Shown here in pieces: positions 38,744 through 47,490 of a DNA stretch of 64,000 bases. Source of the stretch: Fictibacillus halophilus. GTDB taxonomy: Bacteria > Bacillota > Bacilli > Bacillales > Fictibacillaceae. The stretch lies in NCBI RefSeq assembly GCF_016401385.1, contig NZ_JAEACF010000001.1:2108001-2172000 (forward strand). The letters are read 5' to 3'. The stretch's first letter is position 1, and each line of letters opens with the position of its first letter. Both the position numbers and the translations under genes were made by a program. The notes beneath the pieces were generated by a model. That model searched no databases, was not told where the DNA came from, and worked only from the letters and a program-made list of their open reading frames with translations.

Positions 38744-40466
38744 ATCCGATATAAGCGGCAACTTTATTTCTTCCTTGTTGTTTTGCACCTGTATACATGG
38801 CACGATCTGCGTTTCGTACTAACGTAAGAGCATCTTCTCCTTGATGAGGAGCGGTAGCAACCCCGATACTTGCAGTTATGTAGATCGTATGTCTGCATTG
38901 ATCGGTGAGGTCATTATGAATATCAAATCCTTGATTAGAAATAACAGAACGAAGCTGTTCAGCTAATTGGATACCTTCTTTGTCTCCTGATTCAGGCAGC
39001 AAGATAATAAACTCTTCTCCACCATATCTTGCAACTGTTCCTCGGTCTCCAATAAATTCTTCTAACCTTCTAGCTAAGAGGATCAATACTTCATTTCCAC
39101 TTTGATGACCGTATGTATCATTTACCTTTTTAAAGTGATCAATATCCAATAAGATGATTGAGAACTGCTTTCTAAAATACTCATAATTTTGGTACATTTC
39201 CGTTAGAATGCTCTCAAAATATCGGTAATTATATAAACCAGTTAGAGGACATTGTTCACTTTTTAACTTTGTGGATTCGTAGTTTCTTGCATTATCGATC
39301 GCTACAGCCAAATAGTTTGCTAAAATCTCAAGGATGATAAGGTGATGCTTTTGAAAGGCGTGTTTTTCTTTAGATGCAAAGGTGATAATACCGACGATCT
39401 TTTGATTTCTGATCATAGGCACCGAGAGTACAGATTGTGCTTTTCCTTGAAAGAAAACGTCCGATATCTTTCGCCATGGCTTTAGTTTGCTATAACGTAT
39501 ACTTTTTCCTGTGGACCACACTCTTCCACTGATCGCTTCATGTTTTTTAATAGGAACTGTGGTGAGAATGCCTTCTTCACTTTCATATTGACGGATGATT
39601 TTTAGATGTTCACCCGCATCAGCATCATAAATAAACGCAAAATCGACATGCATAAAACCAATCAGTCTTTCTATAAAAACATCCAATATGTGATTTACCT
39701 TTAGATGTTCAGAAAGCTGCTGTCCGATCTCACTCGCTTTTTGAAGAGAATCATTAATCTGCTGACTGACATGATAGAGATTTATAATGATAGATAATGA
39801 AAGAAATGGTAGGCCGACATAAAAGATTCCAGGACGCCCGAGCTGAGAATATAGAACATATAGCATGAGACCAACAGGAATGGCTAGAACTTCAGATACG
39901 AAGTCCCATACCGCATCACGTTCAAAAAAAGCAACATCCTCTTCGTAAAGTACTTTTACGATAAAGTAAAGTCCAACGTGGTTTAAAACTAGTCCTGTTA
40001 ATACATAAGCTATTACAGGAATCAGATTAATAGATTCGTCCACTGCAAACGGTCCCACTTCACCTCCTAAGAGATGAAATACTGTACTTTCGCAGATAAT
40101 TATCCATGTAAACATGAGGGTGTTCGCCATATATCTGTAATATTCTTTTATAACATGAGCCTTTAATGAGATAAACATGGCTAAAACAGACAACAAAGTC
40201 ATATATAAAGCAACAGTCAGCCCATAGTATAGAAATACGGCTAAGTTAATACCTGACATGAAAGAGATGTTCGTATTCATCACTTTGATCGGGAAACAAG
40301 ATACAACGATCGCTAAAAAGCTGATAATACCAAGATCTATTACATTGATATCAGGCTGATTACTCGTCATCTGAACAGCTGTCCAAATAGCGAGTGGAAA
40401 TAAGAAAATCCATGCCACTGTAAGAATCATACGTTTTTTTCTACTTGCCATACGAGACGCCACCAC
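38742..40466 (-). CDS. Membrane-bound GAF-GGDEF diguanylate cyclase
   Basis: Predicted synthase of cyclic di-GMP. The 574-residue protein has about six membrane helices in residues 12-220, a GAF domain at about 245-395 (SGRVWSTGKSIRY, VLSVPMIRNQKIVGIITFAS), and a GGDEF domain at about 410-570 with DIDHFKKVNDTYGHQSGNEVL and the intact active loop RYGGEEFIILLPE. The inhibitory RxxD site nine residues before GGEEF is absent (GDRG instead), so product inhibition may be lost. The start is GTG at 40466 behind AAAGGGGG. It occupies the place where B. subtilis has comC. Confidence 0.88.
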   Translation of the reverse strand: MVASRMASRKKRMILTVAWIFLFPLAIWTAVQMTSNQPDINVIDLGIISFLAIVVSCFPIKVMNTNISFMSGINLAVFLYYGLTVALYMTLLSVLAMFISLKAHVIKEYYRYMANTLMFTWIIICESTVFHLLGGEVGPFAVDESINLIPVIAYVLTGLVLNHVGLYFIVKVLYEEDVAFFERDAVWDFVSEVLAIPVGLMLYVLYSQLGRPGIFYVGLPFLSLSIIINLYHVSQQINDSLQKASEIGQQLSEHLKVNHILDVFIERLIGFMHVDFAFIYDADAGEHLKIIRQYESEEGILTTVPIKKHEAISGRVWSTGKSIRYSKLKPWRKISDVFFQGKAQSVLSVPMIRNQKIVGIITFASKEKHAFQKHHLIILEILANYLAVAIDNARNYESTKLKSEQCPLTGLYNYRYFESILTEMYQNYEYFRKQFSIILLDIDHFKKVNDTYGHQSGNEVLILLARRLEEFIGDRGTVARYGGEEFIILLPESGDKEGIQLAEQLRSVISNQGFDIHNDLTDQCRHTIYITASIGVATAPHQGEDALTLVRNADRAMYTGAKQQGRNKVAAYIG

Positions 40467-40571
40467 CTTGTCCCCCTTTCAAATAAGAAATGTTTAAAAT
40501 ACACATCTTTTTTACTAGGACAAATTCATTATCTTTTATTTTATCAAAAGTTCAAAAAATTACAATAAATG

Positions 40572-41870
40572 TTATTCCAAATTTTGAAATGTTTTTCTAA
40601 TTTCTGAAATAAAGTAGAGCGAACCTGTAATGATGAGAATATCATCTTCCTGTAATTGCTCTTTTAAATGTTGCAACGCCTCTCTCCAAGAAGGAATGCT
40701 ATATGAATTTTCCAAAGGGCTTTCTCTCAATAATTGTTCTGCAGTTGCGGCTCTTGGAAAATCAAAGGTCGTAAAGCACGCTTCGTACACGACACTTACT
40801 AAGTCTTGCATCATCGTTGCATACGCCTTATCTTCTAATGCCGCAAACAAAAGGAAGATTCGCTTAGAGCCATAATGATTGATCAGTGTTTGTTTAAGTG
40901 CTGCAACACCTTGCTCGTTATGAGCTCCGTCAATGATTATATCGGGTGAATGTGATACTTTTTCAAATCTTCCAGCCCAATTTGCTTTGCGAAGTCCATC
41001 CGTTACCGTAGAAAGCGGAATATCAAACTTATGAGACCTTGTTAAATACTTAATAGCCGCCACCGCTAGCCCTGCATTCTTAATCTGGTGCGTTCCCATC
41101 ATAGAAATCTCAAATTCTACACCTATATGATCTTCGGAATCTGTATAGATAAACCTTTCACCATTATGTGTACTTTCAAGGTGCACAACAGAAAAATCAC
41201 GATCAAGGAAATAGTTTTCTGCATTCATTTCCTTTGCTTTACGATCGATGACTTCACGTGCCTCGGTCTGATCTGCTGTAGTAATGACAGGTACCTTATG
41301 CTTAATGATTCCGGCCTTTTGAAAAGCAATCTCTTTTAGCGTTTCGCCGAGTATGCCCATATGATCATAGCCTATGTTTGTAATGAGGCTTAAGATCGGC
41401 GTTATAACGTTCGTAGAATCGTAAAGACCCCCTAGTCCTGTTTCGTATATAACAATATCAGGTTGTTTGTCAGCGAAGTATTGAAGTGAAATGACGGTAA
41501 TCACTTCAAACTCGGTAGGACTTCCTAGTTCCGTTAAAGAAACTTCTTCTACTAGTGGCTTTAATAATCTTGCATAATGAAGCAGTTCTTCATCTGCAAT
41601 AGGTACACTGTTCAATGCTACCCTCTCATTGAAGGAAATGAGATAAGGTGACGTAAATGTACCTACCGAATAACCCGCTTCATTCATGATACTTCTTATA
41701 TATTCTACAGTTGAACCCTTACCGTTCGTGCCTGCAATATGTATACACGTTATCTTCCTTTCGGGATTGCCTGTTCGTTTTAGGAGCCATTCCACTCGTT
41801 TCAGGCCTGGTTTTATTCCAAATTTTAATAAGCTATGAATCCACTCTAGTGCTTCCTTGTAAGAATTCAA
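40572..41870 (-). CDS. folC: Folylpolyglutamate synthase / dihydrofolate synthase
   Basis: Mur-ligase family enzyme adding glutamate to folates. The 432-residue protein has the P-loop IAGTNGKGSTVEYI (about residues 45-58), YETGLGGLYDSTNVI, ITNIGYDHMGILG, and DGAHNEQG. The start is a TTG at 41870 after GAAGGGCGG. It is 76 bp downstream of valS behind a terminator. Confidence 0.95.
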   Translation of the reverse strand: MNSYKEALEWIHSLLKFGIKPGLKRVEWLLKRTGNPERKITCIHIAGTNGKGSTVEYIRSIMNEAGYSVGTFTSPYLISFNERVALNSVPIADEELLHYARLLKPLVEEVSLTELGSPTEFEVITVISLQYFADKQPDIVIYETGLGGLYDSTNVITPILSLITNIGYDHMGILGETLKEIAFQKAGIIKHKVPVITTADQTEAREVIDRKAKEMNAENYFLDRDFSVVHLESTHNGERFIYTDSEDHIGVEFEISMMGTHQIKNAGLAVAAIKYLTRSHKFDIPLSTVTDGLRKANWAGRFEKVSHSPDIIIDGAHNEQGVAALKQTLINHYGSKRIFLLFAALEDKAYATMMQDLVSVVYEACFTTFDFPRAATAEQLLRESPLENSYSIPSWREALQHLKEQLQEDDILIITGSLYFISEIRKTFQNLE

Positions 41871-41891
41871 GTTAATTCCGCCCTTCTAATC

Positions 41892-41935
41892 ATAAAGAAG
41901 GCGAATCCCTTTGCTAAAATAAGGATTCGCCTCAT
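41892..41935 (-). terminator. Terminator after valS
   Basis: AGGCGAATCC and GGATTCGCCT arms with an A/T-rich loop followed by TTCTTTAT on the minus strand, right after the valS stop. Confidence 0.8.
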
Positions 41936-41946
41936 ATTGATAATGG

Positions 41947-44595
41947 TTAGCTTTGAAGTTCTTTAATACGTGCCAATACGTTATCATATTTCTCTTGATA
42001 ATCCGCTTCTTTTGCACGCTCTTCTTCTATTACCTTTTCAGGTGCCTTCTTCATAAATCCTTCATTGCTTAATTTTTTCTGTACGCGCTCTACTTCCTTC
42101 GCGTATTTTTCTGCTTCTTTTTCAAGTCTTTTAATTTCTTCATCAATATTTAATAACCCTTCAAGTGGAAGGTACATTTCTAAACCTGTTAAAATCGTGC
42201 TCATGCTCTTCTCAGGTGCCGAGATCTCGTCTGAGATGATGAGTTCACCAGGGTTACAGAAACGAACTAAATAGTGTCGATTTGATTCAAGAGCTGTAAG
42301 AATTTCTTTATTCTTTGGTTTGATCTGCAGTTCGATCGGCTTACTAGGTGCAACGTTCATTTCAGAACGAATGTTACGAACTGAACGGATCACCTCTGTA
42401 ATGAGCGCAAATTCTTTTGCTGCTTCAGGAAAATGAAGGTCTTCGCGCTTTTCTGGCCAAGCAGCAATGGTGATCGATTCACCCTTATGAGGCAAGTGCT
42501 GCCAGATCTCTTCTGTTATAAACGGCATGAAAGGATGAAGCAATCTTAACGTATGGTCTAACACATGAGCTAGAACAGAACGAGTTGTTTTCTTCGCTTC
42601 TTCGTCTTCCCCATAGAGTGGAAGTTTCGCCATTTCGATGTACCAGTCACACAGGTCATCCCAGATAAAGTTATAGAGCAGGCGTCCCACTTCACCGAAT
42701 TCGTAAGCATCGATCAAACGTGTGATATCTTCTGCTGTTTCATTCAATCGAGTGAGAATCCATTGATCTGCTAATGATTTCTTTCCGCTTAGATCAATCT
42801 CATCGTATTGCATGCCATCCATGTTCATCAAAGCGAAACGAGATGCGTTCCAGATCTTATTAGCAAAGTTCCAAGTAGACTCTACTTTTTCCCAATAAAA
42901 ACGGAGGTCGTTTCCTGGTGAACTTCCTGTAGATAAGAAGAAACGCAATGCATCAGCGCCATACTTCTCGATAACATCCATCGGGTCAACACCATTGCCG
43001 AGTGATTTACTCATCTTTCTCCCTTCGGAGTCACGAACGAGACCGTGAATCAACACATCATTAAATGGCTTTTGTTCCGTAAACTCGATCGATTGGAAGA
43101 CCATTCTTGAAACCCAGAACGTAATGATATCGTAACCTGTTACGAGTACGTTTCCTGGGAAGTAGCGCTTGTAATCAGCAGCTTCCTCGTCTGGCCAACC
43201 CATCGTTGAGAACGGCCATAGAGCAGATGAGAACCACGTGTCTAGAACATCTGTATCCTGCTCCCAATTTTCCGGGTCTTTTGGTTCTGTCTTACCAACG
43301 TAAATCTCTCCCGTTTCTTTATGGAACCATGCAGGGATTCGGTGACCCCACCAAAGCTGACGAGAGATACACCAATCACGAATGTTTTCTATCCAACGCA
43401 TATACGTGTTCTCGAAGCGGTCAGGAACAAAGTTTATCTTATCTTCACCTTTTTGAAGCTTGATCGCTTCGTCAGCTAACGGCTGCATCTTAACAAACCA
43501 TTGTGTTGAAAGATATGGTTCAACAACTGCTCCACTACGCTCAGAGTGACCAACAGAATGAATATGCTCTTCGATCTTGAACAATACACCTTGCTCCTGA
43601 AGATCTTTAACGATCTGCTTTCGGCACTCAAACCGGTCTAGTCCTTGGTAAGCACCAGCATTGTCGTTCATCTGACCGCCTTCATCCATTACAAGGATAC
43701 GCTCAAGGTTGTGTCTGTTACCGATCTCAAAGTCATTCGGATCATGCGCAGGTGTGATTTTTACAGCGCCTGAACCAAATTCCATATCAACATAATCATC
43801 TCCAACAATTTCGATCTCACGTCCAACGATTGGCAGAATCGCTTTCTTACCTATTAGATGCTGATAACGCTCATCTTTCGGATGTACAGCGATCGCTGTA
43901 TCACCCAGCATCGTCTCAGGACGAGTTGTAGCTACTTCGATATGTCCAGACCCATCTGCTAGTGGATATTTCATATGATAGAACGCACCTTGAACATCTT
44001 GGTGGATAACTTCAATATCAGAAAGAGCTGTTTTCGTTTGTGGGTCCCAGTTGATGATGTACTCACCGCGGTAGATTAATCCTTTTTCATATAGGGTAAC
44101 GAAAACCTCTTTAACTGCATCAGATAATCCCTCATCTAATGTAAAGCGCTCACGAGAATAATCTAGACCAAGCCCTAGTTTTGCCCATTGCTGACGAATG
44201 AACTCAGCATACTCTTCTTTCCATTCCCAAGACTTCTCTAAGAACTTTTCACGGCCTAAGTCGTATCGAGATATCCCTTCTTCACGAAGCTTCCCTTCTA
44301 CTTTTGCTTGGGTCGCAATACCGGCGTGGTCCATCCCAGGGAGCCACAGAACATCGTATCCTTGCATACGTTTTGTTCGCGTTAAGATATCTTGAAGCGT
44401 AGTGTCCCATGCGTGCCCGAGGTGCAGTTTTCCTGTAACGTTAGGAGGTGGGATTACAATCGTATACGGCTGTTTTCCTTCCTCACTCTTTGCTTCAAAA
44501 AATTTGCCTTTTAACCAAAAATCATAACGATTTTCTTCAGTAGCCTTCGGATCGTATTTCGTTGGCATCGTCAGTTCTTTCTGTTCGTTCGTCAT
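41947..44595 (-). CDS. valS: Valine-tRNA ligase
   Basis: Class I aminoacyl-tRNA synthetase charging tRNA-Val. The 882-residue protein has the HIGH motif as [13 protein letters not shown] near residue 50, a CP1 editing domain ([23 protein letters not shown]), the KMSKS motif [10 protein letters not shown] and a C-terminal coiled coil ([20 protein letters not shown]). The ATG at 44595 follows AAAGGAGG; a longer reading to 44643 would run through the leader terminator and is wrong. It is controlled by the T-box leader just upstream. Confidence 0.97.
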   Translation of the reverse strand: MTNEQKELTMPTKYDPKATEENRYDFWLKGKFFEAKSEEGKQPYTIVIPPPNVTGKLHLGHAWDTTLQDILTRTKRMQGYDVLWLPGMDHAGIATQAKVEGKLREEGISRYDLGREKFLEKSWEWKEEYAEFIRQQWAKLGLGLDYSRERFTLDEGLSDAVKEVFVTLYEKGLIYRGEYIINWDPQTKTALSDIEVIHQDVQGAFYHMKYPLADGSGHIEVATTRPETMLGDTAIAVHPKDERYQHLIGKKAILPIVGREIEIVGDDYVDMEFGSGAVKITPAHDPNDFEIGNRHNLERILVMDEGGQMNDNAGAYQGLDRFECRKQIVKDLQEQGVLFKIEEHIHSVGHSERSGAVVEPYLSTQWFVKMQPLADEAIKLQKGEDKINFVPDRFENTYMRWIENIRDWCISRQLWWGHRIPAWFHKETGEIYVGKTEPKDPENWEQDTDVLDTWFSSALWPFSTMGWPDEEAADYKRYFPGNVLVTGYDIITFWVSRMVFQSIEFTEQKPFNDVLIHGLVRDSEGRKMSKSLGNGVDPMDVIEKYGADALRFFLSTGSSPGNDLRFYWEKVESTWNFANKIWNASRFALMNMDGMQYDEIDLSGKKSLADQWILTRLNETAEDITRLIDAYEFGEVGRLLYNFIWDDLCDWYIEMAKLPLYGEDEEAKKTTRSVLAHVLDHTLRLLHPFMPFITEEIWQHLPHKGESITIAAWPEKREDLHFPEAAKEFALITEVIRSVRNIRSEMNVAPSKPIELQIKPKNKEILTALESNRHYLVRFCNPGELIISDEISAPEKSMSTILTGLEMYLPLEGLLNIDEEIKRLEKEAEKYAKEVERVQKKLSNEGFMKKAPEKVIEEERAKEADYQEKYDNVLARIKELQS

Positions 44596-44613
44596 TCTAT
44601 TCTCCTCCTTTAT

Positions 44614-44876
44614 TTCTAAAAAACAAAAAAGCCCTTTCGTCAAAAAGGACGAAAGGACTCCGCGGTACCACCTTTATTTACAGCAAGTCTAAATAAACTT
44701 GCTGTACACTCATGAATAACGGATGGACCGTCTTCTCCTACTTCGATTTTCAGAGAAGATGCTCAAGGGCGACTTCCAACTAACTCTCCTTAAGGATTCT
44801 TTCAGCAGATGAATCCTCTCTCTAAAAGGTGTTGTGTTGTACTATTCCCTGTCTACGCGACAATATAGAATCTGAA
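44614..44876 (-). promoter_or_regulatory. T-box riboswitch of valS
   Basis: The conserved T-box AGGTGGTACCGCGGA is at 44659-44673, followed by a terminator hairpin (GTCCTTTCGTC with GACGAAAGGGC, 44631-44658) and a T run. Upstream is stem I with GGATTCATCTGCTGAAAG, and a specifier GTC at 44771-44773 in the context GGAA-GTC-GCC, a valine codon. Uncharged tRNA-Val should favour the antiterminator and allow valS expression. Confidence 0.95.
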
Positions 44877-44881
44877 TATAT

Positions 44882-44909
44882 TTTATACAACTTATCTGTT
44901 TTTAGTCAA
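44882..44909 (-). promoter_or_regulatory. Probable SigA promoter of the valS T-box transcript
   Basis: On the minus strand TTGACT (44904-44909) and TATAAA (44882-44887) are separated by 16 bases, a few bases upstream of the T-box leader. Confidence 0.65.
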
Positions 44910-45032
44910 TAGTATTGCCGTAACTTGTAAAAGTTATTCTATGCCTTTGAACCTCCTTTGGTGATAACCTGTCTTTCACATTAATCATTCTGTTGCATAA
45001 ATTATAAAAAATGGGCGAATGGAGGGCTTGTC

Positions 45033-45227
45033 TTGTCTAGAAAGTATTTTCGAAAAACGCGATTTCCAGGGTGGTTTGTTACCCTTAAACAAACAATCGG
45101 ACAATTGACTGCGCCACTTATTGTCTTTCAGCTTTTAAGGACGATACTGTTTCCATCTGCTGTTGATTTTATCATCCTTTTAACTTTAGTGATCCTCCAT
45201 GTATGTTTCGCTTATGATGTTCTTTAA
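45033..45227 (+). CDS. Small predicted membrane protein, unknown
   Basis: I do not recognise this 64-residue protein. It has a basic N-terminus (SRKYFRKTRFPGW) and a hydrophobic second half (about residues 26-62, LIVFQLLRTILF and FIILLTLVILHVCFAY) that could form a helical hairpin. The start is TTG at 45033 behind GGAGGG at good spacing. It is the only plus-strand gene in this stretch, divergent from the valS leader. A real gene is likely but not proven. Confidence 0.55.
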   Translation: MSRKYFRKTRFPGWFVTLKQTIGQLTAPLIVFQLLRTILFPSAVDFIILLTLVILHVCFAYDVL

Positions 45228-45298
45228 CCTGTATCGTTTGTTATTTAACGCTCTTTTCTAAAAGATTGTTGCTTTTAAACTCCTTGTCACCTTTGACA

Positions 45299-45427
45299 AT
45301 TGATTGTAGTGGAAGGTGCGAGACTCCTACGGGGCAGGTGGGCAGGTGAGACACTTAAGAGTGAAACGTACGAATGTGGCTCACCGCCTGCCCCGTGGAA
45401 AGCGAGCAGCCTGGAACGGAAATCAAC
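45299..45427 (+). repeat. 129-bp structured intergenic repeat, copy F
   Basis: Subtype with GGGGCAGG/CCTGCCCC in place of GGGACGA/TCGCCCC, and middle stem CTACGGG/CCCGTGG. Imperfect outer inverted repeats reach from about 45248 to 45464 (left GATTGTTGCTTTT, right AAAAGCAACAAAG then GAAAACAG), so the whole unit may be about 217 bp. It lies between two converging genes. Confidence 0.9.
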
Positions 45428-45465
45428 ACTTTCAAAAGCAACAAAGTTTACGAAAACAGCCTTAT

Positions 45466-45501
45466 AAAAAAAAGATCACATATAGTCGTTATATGTGATC
45501 T
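45466..45501 (-). terminator. Terminator overlapping the end of ysxE
   Basis: GATCACATATA and TATATGTGATC arms with the ysxE stop codon in the loop, followed on the minus strand by a T8 run. Confidence 0.85.
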
Positions 45502-46562
45502 CCTTCATCATTTATGTGAATTTTTGTTGGCATAGAATCTGTTTGTTCTAAAGGTGCAGGTGGGGGAGCCATCATAATCGCATCACAGAAATCCCGGATT
45601 TTTTTCATTGCTCTTATTCTGCTCTCAAGCCTATGCACCATTTCAATTTGAGAATAATCGTTTCGTTTCATACAATAAAGATCTACTGCATTAAAAACAG
45701 GTTCAGGATAAGATAAATAACTAATTAATAATCCTCTTTCTTCATTTAGCAATGGAACATGTTTTTCATACAGATCTAATAACGATTTTCCTTCTTCGGG
45801 AGTCCATTCTTTTTGATGTGCCGCTCTTCTAAAATAAACCGCTAAGTCTCTAATTGGCGTATCCAGAACGGCTTTTTCAAAATTGAGTAGATGACCTTCT
45901 CCAGTTGGATTAAAGATCAGGTGATTTCTTGAAACCTTTCCGTGACAAAGTACGCTCCGGTAACGTTTCTCTCTTTGACACGTTTCATACCACTCTTTCA
46001 ATCTTCTTTTCGCTTCTTCTGTCATTCTCATAATTTGATGAAAGTGACTGAGATACGTTAGTTCAAAGGGAGACATATACGTTTTCTGTTCTGCTTCTTC
46101 CGTAAATCTCTCCATCTCATATTGCCTGTTTTCCCATCTGTTCATGAGATATTGATACGAATGTTCGACCACTTCATTCGAAAAGTCTTGCTCCTTCAGT
46201 GTTAACGCATGGATCTTTCCTAAGTGATCAATAAGAACTTCGTCTTTCGCTCTCTCATTTCTTTCATCAGACGCAAACCACGGCATTAAATAATACGTTC
46301 TAGATCCTAACTGAACCGTATAATCGCCAAACTTTGTTGGATACAGAGGAACGACCTGATGAAAACCAATCTCAGAGAGACGCTGAATCACATGCGTAAA
46401 CCAACTTCTTTCGTCCTCTGTCATCTCTGCTTCTTTCAGTGCAAATGTACCCCTTTTCGTTATGACCTTCTTTACTTTCCCATGCTGCTCTAACTTTTCA
46501 GGAAATAGATCATAATGAAAAAGGACGGGCCCGTAATTTAATGTTTCTTTTTCCGTTGTCAT
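45489..46562 (-). CDS. ysxE: Spore coat-associated pseudokinase YsxE
   Basis: Coat protein of the CotS/APH-like fold whose gene follows spoVID in Bacillus. The 357-residue protein keeps the kinase outline (GTFALKEAEM in the N-lobe, SVLCHGKVSRNHLIF and HLLNFEKA in the C-lobe), but the catalytic aspartates are replaced: HGK for HGD and NFE for DFD. It is therefore probably not an active kinase. Its start overlaps the preceding gene by four bases. Confidence 0.85.
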   Translation of the reverse strand: MTTEKETLNYGPVLFHYDLFPEKLEQHGKVKKVITKRGTFALKEAEMTEDERSWFTHVIQRLSEIGFHQVVPLYPTKFGDYTVQLGSRTYYLMPWFASDERNERAKDEVLIDHLGKIHALTLKEQDFSNEVVEHSYQYLMNRWENRQYEMERFTEEAEQKTYMSPFELTYLSHFHQIMRMTEEAKRRLKEWYETCQREKRYRSVLCHGKVSRNHLIFNPTGEGHLLNFEKAVLDTPIRDLAVYFRRAAHQKEWTPEEGKSLLDLYEKHVPLLNEERGLLISYLSYPEPVFNAVDLYCMKRNDYSQIEMVHRLESRIRAMKKIRDFCDAIMMAPPPAPLEQTDSMPTKIHINDEGDHI

Positions 46563-47476
46563 AGGGCCACCTTCCTTCTTTTTTCATCAAACCATTCGGT
46601 TACCGTTTTGACCAATATTCGATTACTTTCCCAGCAATCTTCATACTTCTTCAAGCCGTCTACCATTCTTTCTAAGGAGCTGTTATCCAATTGATCTAAA
46701 CAATCATACAGTTCCCAAGGCGTAACGACTTCAGCTAAAAGTAACAACCCTTGCTCGCGTTCTAAAGAAAAATGCTTATTCACCTCCGTTAACAGAAGTT
46801 TTAATGATGAAGGAGAAGTTTGTTCCAGCCACTCAACCAAAAACTTACGAAGTGGTAGATATCCTTTGATGGGTAAAGCTTCACTACCTTGATAAAATAA
46901 AAAATGAAAAATTTTTCTGCCATTCTTTACGCTGAGCTCCTGATCAAGAACAGGTAATGCATGATTTTTTACTTTATTTTTAATTGCACGGGAAAATTCT
47001 AATCGTTGCTTACTCTCTTTTATACTTGTAACCATACATTGAAAGTTTGCTTCTAAATACTTTTGAGTAAGCGTAATACAAGATTTTAGATCAAAAACAG
47101 GCTGTCTGGTTTGTTTACAGAAAACATCTTGTTTATCCGAAGACATTGCCGTATTTAGTAATGTTCCAATGAATTGTCCCCAACGTTCTACGTCTTCACA
47201 ACCAAACAATTCTTCTGTATGATCATGAACAGTAAGCCATCTGTTTCCATATTTTATGGCAGGTTCACCGCTTTTAGTACGAATCATACGATCTGGCACG
47301 GCGCTAGAGCCTTTCGAAGACTCATCGCGCCATCTTATGTGCCAATGTAAATTTTCTTTTTCACTCCAATAACGGATACGTTTTTCTCCATAATCAGTCA
47401 TGATCAGATGTGGTCTTTCTTTCCACCGTATCCCATAAAGTTCATATTCTTTTTCTAAGGTGTTGATCAGCTCCAT
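46559..47476 (-). CDS. Diverged CotS/YsxE-like protein, unknown
   Basis: The 305-residue protein lies between spoVID and ysxE, with 14 bp to spoVID and a four-base overlap to ysxE, so it is part of the same unit. The N-terminus (YELYGIRWKERPHLIMTDYG, then YWSEKENLHWHIRWRDE) resembles the small lobe of CotS-type kinase-like proteins, but no HGD or DFD motif is visible. I read it as a degenerate relative with a structural coat role; this is inference. B. subtilis has no separate gene here. Confidence 0.65.
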   Translation of the reverse strand: MELINTLEKEYELYGIRWKERPHLIMTDYGEKRIRYWSEKENLHWHIRWRDESSKGSSAVPDRMIRTKSGEPAIKYGNRWLTVHDHTEELFGCEDVERWGQFIGTLLNTAMSSDKQDVFCKQTRQPVFDLKSCITLTQKYLEANFQCMVTSIKESKQRLEFSRAIKNKVKNHALPVLDQELSVKNGRKIFHFLFYQGSEALPIKGYLPLRKFLVEWLEQTSPSSLKLLLTEVNKHFSLEREQGLLLLAEVVTPWELYDCLDQLDNSSLERMVDGLKKYEDCWESNRILVKTVTEWFDEKRRKVAL

Positions 47477-47490
47477 AATAGCACCTCAAC

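Noticed and set aside
45316..45498. Small frame across repeat copy F
   Set aside because: It is confined to the repeat and runs into the ysxE terminator; no coding signal.
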